Shown: one piece after another, positions 1 through 10,695 of the stretch
How positions within the stretch are numbered: position 1 is the first letter of the stretch
How the letters are laid out: every line of letters begins with the position of its first letter
Notes under the pieces: model-generated
The model's database searches: none
The model's input: the letters and a program-made list of their open reading frames with translations, nothing else
Told to the model about the DNA's origin: nothing
Position numbers and translations under genes: made by a program
NCBI GenBank assembly: GCA_022559845.1
Contig: CM040118.1
Span: 159,670,331 to 159,734,330, forward strand
Direction of reading: 5' to 3'
DNA length: 64,000 nucleotides
Source of the DNA: Amorphophallus konjac
Taxonomy: Eukaryota > Streptophyta > Magnoliopsida > Alismatales > Araceae

Positions 1-1172
1 GGGCCTCGTCTAATGAACTCTGTGAACCTGCCAAAGAACGTGAAACACAAGAAAACAATCCCAAATTAGCCCTTCAAACAAGCATAGTATCAATTCTCAA
101 AGGACATAAGATCATGCAAAAGGAAAGGGGAATACCGGGGAAGTTTTGGTTTTTTAACCCCTCTGGGCGTTTTAAAACGTGGGAAGGATGTTTAGATGAT
201 GAAAAGAGATGGAGAATGTGAGAGAAAGTAGTGGGGCAATGCTGTGATAAGAAGACAAGGGAGGAACACAAGATGACAATGATGAACTTTGAAGCACAAT
301 GAAACGAATACTCCCTTCACCGTGAAGCAGATGGACGTGAGGAACAATTCTCCTTGGTTGGATGTGGCTCCAGAATGCGGCAGCACTTCGACGCGAACTC
401 CAGATCTTCCCCCTCAGGCCATGAATTTAAGGATGCTATTTATAGACCCCTAAAATCTCTGGTCGAGCAGAGGATAATTCAGCAAGAAAAGAGGATAACT
501 CTTAGAAAACCCTTAAAGATAATATCACCAAGAGTCCATAGAATCAAACAGAAGGTTCTGAGGAGCAGATTTGAAAGAGAAATCACAAGATCAAACTCTC
601 AACTCGACCTCGGAGTAGCAGAGAAAAGACCAGACCAGCCAGGACTCTCTGTTAGATGTAACGGTTGCACGACAGACCGTCACATGAATGTAACGCCCCA
701 TGGAGAGACCGTCACACTAACCTTATCCCTAAGAAGATAAGATCAATGGGGAGAAGTTCAAAATAGTTGGACTCTTGAATAAATGTAACGGCCATGGGTT
801 GACGCGTTAGAGGGACGTAACGGATGCACGACAGACCGTTAGAGCCAACAGACAGGCCAAAGGATAAGGATTGAAACAAAGGCCTTAAGTCTCAGGACTC
901 TTCGAGATGTAACGGTCCAGGGAGGATGCGTCAGAAGGATGTAACGCCCCAGGTATGGACCGTTAGAAACAATAATGATCAAAAAGAAATAAGAGTTTGC
1001 CATGCTTCATCCATTTAAAAATCATGGAACCATACTCAACCAAGGAACTAAGACCCATGAAATAAACTTCAAACTGATGAAGGAAACTCAATGAAGAGTG
1101 AACAACTCGGAGCATCATATAGAATGAACAAGGAGATGACCCGACTTATCGGTCATAAAACGGGTGTCAACA
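1..1172 (-). repeat. Tat-B LTR (partial, 3-prime LTR in element sense)
   Basis: The LTR ends on the plus strand with GTGTCAACA at 1164-1172, the same terminal motif as the Tat-A and Tat-C LTRs. The other end lies before the window. A minus-strand TATA box is at 436-444. The segment 655-965 holds repeated ACGG(T/C) and GACCGT arms, described as a finding. Confidence 0.8.
436..444 (-). promoter_or_regulatory. TATA box of Tat-B LTR
   Basis: TATAAATAG on the minus strand. The same motif occurs at the equivalent place in both Tat-A LTRs, with the inverted-motif array upstream of it in U3. Confidence 0.6.
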
Positions 1173-1189
1173 GATGCCCCTCCTTAACG
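1173..1189 (-). promoter_or_regulatory. Polypurine tract of Tat-B
   Basis: Read on the minus strand this is CGTTAAGGAGGGGCATC, directly before the LTR. It is the expected plus-strand DNA priming site and is identical to Tat-A at 36016-36032. Confidence 0.75.
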
Positions 1190-2447
1190 CCCTCTTTGCA
1201 GGGGAGTGAGCGGAGGTGAAGCAAAAGCGAAAATAGAACATGGAGATGAAGCGGAAATGAAGCGGAGTGGACTGAAAAAGCGGGCGTTAAGGCAAACGAC
1301 ACCCGTTCTACCAACAAGCGATTAGGAATTTTCTGGAAAACTTCGAACCAATCACAAGGAAATAGTCAACCAAAGGACGCATGTCTGGAGGAATTAACAA
1401 CTAAGGAAAGGAAACACGGCTAGCCGCCGGAGGCAACGGAAAGGAAATAGAACTGACTAAACTCCAGACAGGAATATTCAGTTAACCAAATCAAGCGAAC
1501 AGATCGAAGGAAACCTTCCAATTCAGAGCGGAATGATTCTCCTTATTCAAGATCAAAGAACACATCTATTCACCATCATTGAGACACCTTGAAGAGATGA
1601 GACTCATGAATGCTCAAAAAATGCGTATGATGTATGCTGGGCCAAAATAAAAGAAATCATTAAAACAAATGCAAAGAAAGATAAAATAACAAAATACTCG
1701 AGAATAATATTGCTAGACCGGAGAAATCAAGGTCAGGACACCATCTGCAACCACGGCGTGCAAGACAGAACCATCGTCCCTAAAATTTTCCAACCTAACG
1801 GCCTATCCAACGATTAAACATGTGCACTTAGATCATCATCAATTTTTTTTAAGGGGAACATCAGATCCCAGAACACATGAATGACCAGCCGGTTCTCGAG
1901 ATAATATATTATAGATACCATATAGTAATACATTAAAGGGATAAAGGAACGAGATACAATACCTGACTTACCTGCCTGACGAACGGCATGATGTTTTTCA
2001 TAATTTCATCCATGAGAAAAGAGGTTAGCCAATGATAATAAATATAGGCATGAAACAAGGCATAACCACTCATACGCATGAGAAGCATCAATAATGTGCA
2101 CCATGGAAGAAAATGTAATCATTCAAACATCAAATAGACCATTTTATTCATCAAGAAACTTGCAAGCTGTAACGGCCTACTAAGGGAGCGTCACACGAAG
2201 TAACGGTCTAGGCGAGGACCGTTAGAGAATGGCGGTTCAAATTCTTCAATGAAAATTCAAAAATGACCTGACGGTCTAAACACTACGCGTCATAGGATGT
2301 AACGGTCTGGCGATAGACCGTCACATTTCCTGAGCGTTCAAAAAAAAAACAAAACCGAACGGTCACGGCCATCATTCAAGCATTCAACACTCAATCGCCC
2401 TCAAACGCCCACACACCCCAAACCGAGAAGACCACCTGCGACCACCC
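1190..2447. other. Tat-B 3-prime noncoding region
   Basis: No convincing frame is present. The region is homologous to 36033-37346 of Tat-A (conserved blocks near 1190-1330 and 1700-1990). It ends in another cluster of ACGG(T/C) / GACCGT arms at about 2168-2360, just before the antisense gene. Confidence 0.6.
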
Positions 2448-2597
2448 ATGACCACCGACAAAATGGCCAGCGACGAGCCTCCACCGCCGCTGAAGAAGAG
2501 GGAGAGAGGGAAGAAGAAGGCCATCCGACGCTTCCATCGCCGAATAGAACGAGAGGAGGTGCCAAGGCCCGTGGAAGAAGAAACTAGGGCAAGGGGG
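2448..2597 (+). pseudogene. Antisense accessory gene, exon 1 (5-prime fragment)
   Basis: An ATG at 2448 opens 50 codons in frame up to the Copia1 insertion at 2597. The peptide begins MTTDKMASDEPPPPL and is rich in Lys, Arg, Glu and Pro. It sits where the seven-exon antisense gene starts in Tat-A (37347, also beginning MT and low-complexity), after a homologous upstream region. I read it as the same gene in Tat-B, truncated by the insertion. The downstream exons are not in the window, because Tat-C appears to have landed at the other edge of Copia1. The low-complexity N-terminus makes the match positional rather than strong by sequence. Confidence 0.5.
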
Positions 2598-2772
2598 TGT
2601 TGTGCCCCTGTGTGGTTTTGACGATGGCTGACACACCATGAGTCACACTAAGGTGTGCTAATTAATTTAGATGACTGTTTGACTGCTTAAATATCTGATT
2701 GTTTGCTTAAATAGCTAATTCATGAATATGGCTAGATTGGGTTAACGTAGTGGCTAATTGTTCATGCAGTGC

Positions 2773-3971
2773 ATTGACGTAGTTGGAGATTGGCTTGACA
2801 CATTGGCTGTCTGTTCACTAGCTGCGTTGACGCTACAAGGACACTGCGTTTGACGCAGTAGTTGCTGGTTTACTTGCTGCGTTGACACAGTGGAACAGCT
2901 GGGTTGACGCCATGCTGCTTTGTCTATTTTTTGTGTGAAAGTCTATACACTGCTGGATGTTCATGTCTGCACATTGGTGCTTTTCCCTACGTTCTGGCCA
3001 AGTCTATACAGCCTCATCTTTACCTTCGTTCCAAGCCAAAGTCTGCAAATTGGCCAAGTCTACACATCGGCCTGTGGCCTACTTAGCTGAAGTCTGTACT
3101 GCGTCCGTTGTCTAGAGGTCTTGAAGTCTGTACATCGGACTGTGTTAAGTAAAGTCTATACATCCGATTGTGCAGTGTCTTAGCCATCGTCTCACATTCT
3201 TCAAGTCTACACAATGGTCGGTGGTAAGTCTACACATTGGTTTTCATTCGAAGTCTGTACACTCACCAGTGAACGACAAGTCCACACATTGGACAGTAGC
3301 TGTTCGTTCTTCATGTCTATACACTGGATTGTCTAACTTCAACTCTATACATCCGATTACTGTTGCAGTGTTCACCAAGTCTATACACTGCTTCAGATCT
3401 AATTCACAATGAGATATGAATGGCGTGTTTGTGATTAAGTCTTGATTCATTAATCTCTTCGTTTGAATTAATTCCTGATGCAAGACAGAACAGGGTCGAC
3501 GCTAGAGCTTAAGGTGTCCACGCACCAGTGAAGATGCATCCACGGATACTCTTCACAGCGTTAACTCTACGCAAAGGCTGCGTCAACTCAGCCACTCAAG
3601 AAGCAGAGGCCTTGTCTGAAATACTCCAATGCGTCAACGCAGCAGTGGAGCAGCGTCGACGCAGCGGTTTAAGAGACGCCAATATATAAGGCAAGACAGG
3701 CCTTAATGTACATGTTCGTGCGTCAACGCCATCAACAAGCAGCGTCGACGCAACGGCGGAAGAGAGGCCAATACACACTTCTGATTTTCATCCGTGCGTC
3801 AACGCCACCAACTGGCAGCGTCGACGCAATAGATCAAGAAAGGGGCGACTTATCTCTGGCTGTCTTCAACGCGTCAACGCTATCCACAGCAGGGTCGACG
3901 CAGTGGGGCAAATTCAAATGTGTACAAGCAAAGAGTAGACGCAGTGATGCCAGTGCGTCAACGCGGTCAGT
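2773..3971 (+). repeat. U3 motif arrays of Copia1
   Basis: Two degenerate arrays are interleaved. GCGTTGACGC / GCGTCGACGC units (about 18) fill 2773-2915 and 3490-3971. AAGTCTATACA(T/C)TGG-type units (about 15) fill 2939-3390. Spacing is irregular, so this is not a simple tandem repeat. TGACG inside the first motif is the core of as-1/TGA-bZIP sites and TTGAC is the W-box core; that is established for the motifs, but use here is inferred. Confidence 0.65.
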
Positions 3972-4180
3972 CTCCAGAAACAGTAAGTGTGGTAAATTAC
4001 TAGAATATTTCGATGCAGTACAAGGAGACCCCAATTATGAAAGGGCACGTGATCCTATAACAAAGGACGTGCCAGCAGTCAGACATGTGGAAGCTGGGGC
4101 CTGCTACTTCACCACGTGGACCAACCCATCGAAGCTCTCTAGGGCATCTCTGCCCTATCCTCCGGAGCCCCTGTTATTGG

Positions 4181-4189
4181 TATATAAAT
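4181..4189 (+). promoter_or_regulatory. TATA box of Copia1 5-prime LTR
   Basis: TATATAAAT, with the motif arrays upstream and the purine-rich leader downstream. It is conserved at 17662-17670 in the other LTR. Confidence 0.7.
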
Positions 4190-4615
4190 CCTTCTTCGTC
4201 TTCAGAAAAGTAGAGCTCACTCCAAGGAAGAAGTGAAGCAAAAGAGGCCATCTGAGAGCAGAAAGAGAACTCGAGAGAGATAGGCCAGAAGAGAAGAAGA
4301 AGAAAAAGAGTTGAAGAGAAGAAGGAGAGAACAGCGTGAGAGAAAAGGAGAGCAGAAGAGAAAGAAAGAGAGATAGAGAGAGAGAGAGAGTTTGTGGAGA
4401 AAAAGGAAGAAAGTTACTGAAGATCTGTCTACTGGACCGTGGATCAAATCCAGGCCAGTCAGCTCCATGGGAGCCACATCTGATGTTCCTTCTTTTACAG
4501 CTTGTGTTTGCTGTGTTATTTTCGTTCCTTATTTTTCTTTTTATTCGATCTGATTTACTGAGTTCTTCCGATCCTCTGGACTGAGGTCGGGTTCCTCCTG
4601 GTGGGTCAGGAGAAG

Positions 4616-4947
4616 GGAGATCTGATCTCCGGTTTGCAAGCAGCAGGGGGGCTGCTTGTGGGTTCCCTCCGGCTAGGAGGAAGAGAGGCTAGGCCTCTGG
4701 TGGATTGCTGGTAGCAGAGTGCTACTGGCTGGTTCACTGGTAGCGGGGCTGCTACTAGTGGGGTTCCCTCTTGGTATAGAGGAAGAGAGACGTGAGTCTC
4801 TGGTTTCTAGTGACCGTGGGTTGCTAGAGGTTCCCTCCGTGTAGGAGGAAGAGGGGAGGTTGTTCCCCTGGGTAAGCTGTGTATCAGCGTCTGTTGGCAA
4901 GCTGTGTTGCCCAGCTGTTAGTGAAGCCACACTCGGGTTGAGTGTGG
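4616..4947 (+). other. Leader hairpin array (RNA structure) in Copia1
   Basis: At least ten short inverted repeats follow one another. Examples are GGAGATC/GATCTCC (4616-4630), AAGCAGC/GCTGCTT (4638-4657), AGAGGC/GCCTCT (4684-4698), GTAGCA/TGCTAC (4711-4725), CACTGGTAGC/GCTACTAGTG (4735-4760), AGAGAC/GTCTCT (4786-4801), AGGGGA/TCCCCT (4852-4869) and CCACACTC/GAGTGTGG (4927-4947). The connecting GGTTCCCTC...GAGGAAGAG recurs three times with different stems between. It lies downstream of the TATA box, so it would be in the transcript leader. The right LTR keeps the stems. Confidence 0.65.
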
Positions 4948-5219
4948 GGTGGATGTAGGTCTGCAGGACCGAACCACCTAAAAACCCCTCTTGCATTGTG
5001 GTTTGATTGCTTATGGTTTGCTTCCTCTAGATGTTTGCATAGGGGCGCTCCATGTGTTTGATCACAGGTTCATTAGATGATTTGATCAGATTTTGTTCTA
5101 AGTGTTTAATCTGTTGAGTGAGCGAAATTCTAATTGAGCGAAAGTTTATATTGGGTGAAAGTTTTTATAGGCTATATTCATTCACCCCCCCTCTGAATAC
5201 TTGCATCGAACCTAACAAT

Positions 5220-5231
5220 TGGTATCAGAGC
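5220..5231 (+). promoter_or_regulatory. Primer-binding site, tRNA-iMet (Copia1)
   Basis: TGGTATCAGAGC, complementary to the 3-prime end of initiator tRNA-Met, two bases after the LTR. Confidence 0.9.
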
Positions 5232-5336
5232 GGTTACTGCTTCAAGATCCAACGATCTGCAGTGATCCCAATGCTTCTCGGTGCTTATTCCGGTTTGCTG
5301 CTCCTTGATTTTTGTCTAATTGATCATAGCCTACAA

Positions 5337-7579
5337 ATGGCTCTTCCACTGGTTTTCAATGGGTCTAACTTTGATTCATGGTTCAGTAGTTTACGTAACT
5401 ACGTCAATCTAGATAATCTCAATTTGTGGAAGTTAATTACTCATGGTCCTCATAGGTTACCTGGACTGATCGTCATAGATCAATGCATAGAGAAAATCAG
5501 AAAGCTATAAATCTGATAAAAGCATCCATTAACAAGGCCTTACACTTTTGCCTTCATGATTGCAGGTCTGCTAGGCATATTCTGGACAAGATGAAACTAA
5601 CTTGCAGAACAGGGAAGGAAAACTGCATGATGGCTGATGGGAGCGACCATAGCAGCAGCCACAGTGATAAAAAAGAGAACGAAGTTCAGGTAAAACCTTT
5701 TGCGGAATATACCTTAGATGATTGGGTAGATGCTTATTCCAAGCTGTTAAGATCTAGCAATAAATTGAGCAAGAAAAATAGATCTATGAAAAAACGGTTA
5801 GATAGGTTTGAGAATTCTAAACTTACTGGTGAGGACAGTGATACTCTAAAAACTGAAAATCAGATATTTAGAAGACAGCTGACTTATCTTGATTCTATTA
5901 CTTCAGATCTGGAATATCTGAAATCTGAAAATGCTAGACTCAAAAAACAAACTGAGGAATCTGGATCTAAATCAGTGAGCCTTGAAAATGAAAATAGATT
6001 GATTTCTGAAACTTTGGAGACTGTCAGAATAGAAAACTCAGAACTTCAGAAAAGGCTTGAAAATCTTCAATCTGAAGATGAACAAGAAGTGTTTAGTGAA
6101 TGTCAGACCTCCTTAAGTGTTTTGAAATTTGATGATGAAATCTTGGAACAAAATGGTAAAATGAGACAGGAGATCTGCAAGCTAAAACAGTTAAATACAG
6201 CTATGTCTGAGAGACTTATCACTCTTGAAAAAGGGAAGAGTGTTAGCCTGGATAGCTCTGATGAGCTAATGAAAGCTGAACAGGAAATTGAAAGTCTTAG
6301 GACTGTTAATCAAATGTTGAAAGAAGATGCTGTTTGCTATAAAAAGAAAGCTGATGAATATGAAATCCATGTATCAAAGCTTGGATCAGAAGTTACAGAA
6401 TTGAGGAAATCTCTTGAGAAATTTGTCAGTGGAAAAGAAAATCTTGATAAAATTCTTGGATCTAAAGTGAATCTCCGAAGAGAGGGTTTGGGCTACAAAC
6501 CAATAAATAAAAAGAGCTTTGAAAGTAAGCTTCAAACTTCATTCGTGAGTAGCTCTAAGTCTGGCAGCACATCGAATGTGCCTATTTTTGAATTTAGTGC
6601 TAAGAAGAATCAAAATTCCACTGACAGCCCTAAGTCTGAGAAACAAGTTCAAAGACAGAAAAAGACTGTTCATGTTCAGAACAAAGATTCAAGGAACTCT
6701 CATGATAAAACTGAGAATGCTGTGCCTAAATTGAACAAACACATTCATGCAAATAAAAAGAAAATTTCATGCCATTACTGTCATAGGTTTGGTCACTTGA
6801 TACATGAATGTAAATTGATGGAACATGATGATATGACTGCTAGGAACCTTCATGATAGAAATCCTTCATTCCAGAAAAAGAAAATTGAATGTTTTCACTG
6901 TGGTAAATTAGGACACACAGTTGCACAATGCTGGTTTGCAAATGATAAGAAAGCATCTCATTCATATCATGGTAAATCTCCTGCAAGCCAACATGTTCCT
7001 AATAAGAACAAATTTGTTTTTAAAGATAAGCTCATTACATGCTTTGAGCGTGGAAAGACAGGCCACAGGGCCATTGAATGCTGGCTGAGGGCTGGTGTAA
7101 GAAATTCTAGTTTATGCTTTCACTGTGACAAGATGGGCCACATTGCAGCCCAATGTTGGCATGCTCAGGGAAGGATGTTTAACAATAAATTTGGTAAATT
7201 CCCTATCAATAGAAATATTTCTGATAGAAATGAATTTGTTTTTGAAAGGAAAACACTTGCATGTTTTGAATGTGGGAAGCCAGGCCATAGAGCTGCTGAC
7301 TGTTGGCTGGCTTATGTTGGTAAGCAGAATCTTAATTCTGTTAACAGAAAATTTCATGCAAATGCACATAGAACTCATGCTAATCAGAATGTGCATAAAA
7401 CAAATCTGAAATCTACTGCCTCTTGATATTATTGTGGTGTATTAGGTCATTCAATGAATAATTGCCATCTGATGAGATCTGATGACCTAAATGCGAAAAG
7501 GTTATTTGGAACACCTACCAAAGGTGTCACTATTAACCATGCAGGACCCAAGATTGTTTGGGTACCTGCCCATGGAAGA
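5337..7579 (+). pseudogene. gag: Copia1 Gag (coiled coil plus CCHC zinc knuckles)
   Basis: The structural protein that would package element RNA. It opens at ATG 5337 with a copia-gag-like segment (FNGSNFDSW), then changes frame near 5480-5510 into a long frame up to 7426. Next comes a long Glu/Lys/Leu-rich coiled coil (about 5700-6450) and a motif near 6450 (LDKILGSKVNLRREGLGY) shared with the Copia2 Gag. Five CCHC knuckles follow (about 6770-7300); the third has Arg in place of its second Cys. A TGA at 7424-7426 sits where the first Cys of a sixth knuckle is expected, and the frame then runs on to GPKIVWVP and a stop at 7577-7579. Pol is absent. The gag is nearly intact, with one frameshift and one stop. 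A single deletion of pol is my reading. Confidence 0.8.
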
Positions 7580-9989
7580 TAGTGTGCTAACTTGCAGGTG
7601 TGCCTTGGAAGCTGAAGAATAAAAAGGGGGAAATAAACTAAGGCACCCAAGTTGATAAAACCCCATTCAGGTAAATTTCTTAAATCTGTTCAAATGAAAT
7701 TTATGGTTGATCTGATAAGTCTTAGGTTCATGCATACATGCTTTTTGTTTGGTTTGACTCTTGCATTGAGCTTTGTGGGCTTTCTTGTTTGTACTTTGAG
7801 CTGAGTGCATATATGAGTATTGCCTAATCATGCACTTGACACACTATCATTGAAAATGCCAAAAAAGATAGATTGAATGCATACATTTAGGGGGAGCATT
7901 ACTCATACATCTAAAATCACTCAACTGTTTTTAGATTTACTGCATAGCATGTTAAATCTGTTGTTGCATAGTCATTCATCATCTACATTGTCTGCATGAC
8001 ATAAAGGATGATTCAGTGTTTTTTAGTTAGAGGGAATCATTGCATAGCATATCACTTCTTTGAAAAATCAAAAAAGGAAGGGAAATCTCACTGCATATAG
8101 ATAGGGGGAGCATGCTTAAACCGTTCAGTTGTGGTTTTATCTGAACTCTTCCTATCCACCTACTTGATTCACATTGTCAATTCTATAGTGTCAGTGATTC
8201 CATCATGAAAGTGGTATCAAATAATCTTTCTTGACTGCTTCTGAAGTGTTCAAAATTTGAATTCATACTTTATAGGCATCTGTCTGTCTCTCCTAAATCT
8301 GCTGAAGGAGAGCTTCACTTCTTTTCAGTCATCCTTGAACTTCTATGCTCAAGAGCAGCTCCTTTGCTACAATTTTTCAGAATCCATGCTGTCTGTTGAA
8401 TATTCTCACTTGAATTACTAAGCTGAGATATGAAGTAAATCTTCAGCCTGAATACTACTTCATAAAAGTTAAAACATCTTCAATGAGGAACCTTCCATTA
8501 TACATGCTTAAGAACATTTGTTAACTGGAACTGGTTTAAGTCTTATGTACTCCTGTTTGGACACAAGGAACATGGAAATATCTGATTCAATCTCTTAATA
8601 AACTTTAACTGTCTGCTTCATGAAAATTCATGTAAGAGCTTCTGACATCTGAAAAGTTGATATCCTTGTCTATGTTGACTGAGATATATAGTGTACGTGA
8701 TTTTTCTTAAACACTTAACTTGTTCTGAATCATGGACAGAGCAATAACTGTGGTTACTGAGAAACCTGTCCAAAGGATTGTGTCATGAAGTACCATGGTT
8801 AAATCTGCTTAAAGAGATGATTGAAAATACTGTGAAAATTTGGCAGAGCAATGGCATTGTTGTATTGAGTAACTGGGGATTCTGGCCTCTAATCAAGGTG
8901 TATGCTCATGCCAAAGATACTTCCAATGCTACCTTTGTTCTCCAAAATGGGAGAAGCAATATGGTTGTCACACTGAAAAACTGGGGTTTCGGGCCTCTGA
9001 TCAAGGTGTCTCCCCATGTCAAAAGGTGTTGATAAACCAAAATTGTTCATTTAAAAAGAAAATTATGAACAAGTGTAAATCAAATTCTGAAAGAACAATG
9101 TAAAATTCTGTTGCATTCTCTTATGTATCTCCTAAAACTGTCATGGAAAGTAAGCTAATTAAGATGGAAGTTGGTTGAACTAGAAATATTATATGAGCTT
9201 GTAGTTCCTTTTTATTGAGAGCTGGTTCAGATATGAGTACAATTCTTTTTGAAAAACTTGTTTACATCATTCTTAAACCATATCTGAAAATCAAGGTTTC
9301 ATAAGCTTTTATAATAGAGGACTCTAGAACTTAAAAACTCTGTTCTATGAAGTTAGTATCTTGCTGAAAAGTTCAATATCTCAATTTTCACTAACTGTTG
9401 AATCTGCTCATCCTATGGCTCTTTATCACTGTGTTTTGATTCAGTGGTATTAGACTAGTTGTCATTTTTGAGAAGCACTTCTCTCAGTTTACCATGTGTA
9501 CTTGCAGTTTTTAGATAACCAGAGTTCATTCTTGTGGATTTCTCTTGCATCATAGATCATAAGGGCAAGATTCTCTGGTCTGTTTGAGAGACTATTTGCA
9601 TAAGGGGACAATGTGCTAGATTGTCTGACCATGTTGTTTGTCTGCATTAGCTCTATATCTTCTACCATGTCAAAGGGGGAGTATTTGTTGCATATGCATC
9701 ACTGCATAAGTTGTTTAACAAAGGGGGAGAATTGATTTAATTGCTTCTGATATTGTGTTGTCCTCATCTGCTGAACTATGTTGAGTGTCTCATATGACAT
9801 CTCTGGTTTATTCGTTTTGCTAAAGTAAAAGGGGCAGATTAGTCAAAAGGGGGAGCTTTTAATTCACTCCTTTTATAGAGTCTCATTCTTTCCTCTTCCA
9901 CTCATGTCTTTTTGCTGAAGGCAAAGGGGGAGAAGAATCTAATCCGAGTCAGTGTAACTCATAGTGTTGCCATCATCAAAAAGGGGGAT
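7580..9989 (+). other. Copia1 3-prime noncoding region with multiple polypurine tracts
   Basis: Just after gag, TGCAGGTGTGCCTT (near 7594-7607) resembles the start of pol in Copia2 and then jumps to 3-prime sequence, marking the pol deletion. No frame of note follows. G-rich purine tracts (A)AAGGGGG recur at about 7621, 7889, 8103, 9672, 9720, 9827, 9845, 9922 and 9977-9989, the last directly before the LTR. A degenerate internal duplication around CTGGCCTCTAATCAAGGTGT lies at 8868-8908 and 8975-9009. Confidence 0.7.
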
Positions 9990-10695
9990 TGTTGTGCCCC
10001 TGTGTGGTTTTGATGATGGCTGACACACCATGAGTCACACTGAGGTGTGCCATGAGTCACACTGAGCATGAGTCACACTGAGATGTGCCATGAGTCACAC
10101 TGAGGTGTGCTAATTAATTTAGATGACTGTTTGAATGCTTAAATATCTGATTGTTTTCTTGAATAGCTAATTCATGAATATGGCTAGATTGGGTTAATGT
10201 AGTGGCTAATTGTTCATGCAGTGCATTGACGCAGTTGGAGATTGGGTTGACGCATTGGCTGTCTATTCACTAGCTGCGTTGACGCTACAAGGACACTGCG
10301 TTGACGTAGTAGTTGCTGGTTTACTTGCTGCGTTGACGCAGTGGAATAGCTGGGTTGACGCCATGCTGCTTTATCTATTTTTTGTGTGAAAGTCTATACA
10401 CTGCTGGATGTTCATGTCTGCACATTGGTGCTTTTCCCTACGTTCTGGCTAAGTCTATACAGCCTCATCTTTACCTTCGTTCCAAGTCAAAGTCTGCACA
10501 TTGGCCAAGTCTACACATCGGCCGGTGGCCTACTTAGCTGAAGTCCGTACAGCGTCCGTTGTCTAGAGTTCTTGAAGTCTGTACATCGGACTGTGTTAAG
10601 TAAAGTCTATACATCCGATTGTGCAGTGTCTTAGCCATCGTCTCACATTCTTCAAGTCTACAAAATGGTCGGTGGTAAGTCTACACATTGGTTTT
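9990..10695 (+). repeat. Copia1 3-prime LTR, left part
   Basis: Aligns with 2598-3238 of the left LTR and is then interrupted by TR-GAG. It differs by a local expansion at about 10022-10110, where an ATGAGTCACACTGAG-type unit occurs about four times against one in the left LTR. Confidence 0.88.
10022..10110 (+). repeat. Short tandem expansion in Copia1 3-prime LTR
   Basis: About four partial copies of a unit containing GAGTCACACTGAG and GTGTGC. The left LTR has a single copy at 2640-2660, so the expansion came after the two LTRs separated. TGAGTCA is an AP-1/GCN4-type bZIP core, although the sequence here is GAGTCAC. Confidence 0.6.

Larger units (their letters stand above)
1..2597 (-). mobile_element. 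Tat-B: partial Ty3/gypsy Tat-type element
   Basis: This is the left end of a Tat-type element whose sense strand is the minus strand. It holds an LTR tail (1-1172), a polypurine tract next to the LTR, about 1.3 kb of noncoding 3-prime region, and the first exon of a plus-strand antisense gene cut by Copia1 at 2597. The block after the LTR aligns by eye with the same block of Tat-A (36016 onward) and Tat-C (31487 onward), including the segment near 1810-1920. The rest is either beyond the window or was displaced by later insertions. No gag-pol of this copy is visible. Confidence 0.8.
2598..5217 (+). repeat. Copia1 5-prime LTR
   Basis: About 2.6 kb, bounded by TGTTGTGCCCC and CTAACA and repeated at 9990-18699. 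It carries two U3 motif arrays, a TATA box at 4181, a purine-rich stretch after the TATA box (4240-4400) and a hairpin-rich leader (4616-4947). ORFs of up to 176 codons inside it appear in both LTR copies only because the LTRs are near-identical. Confidence 0.9.

Noticed and set aside
3706..4236. 176-codon ORF in the Copia1 LTR, repeated at 17187-17717
   Set aside because: Shared only because the two LTRs are near-identical. It spans the motif array and TATA box and shows no domain.
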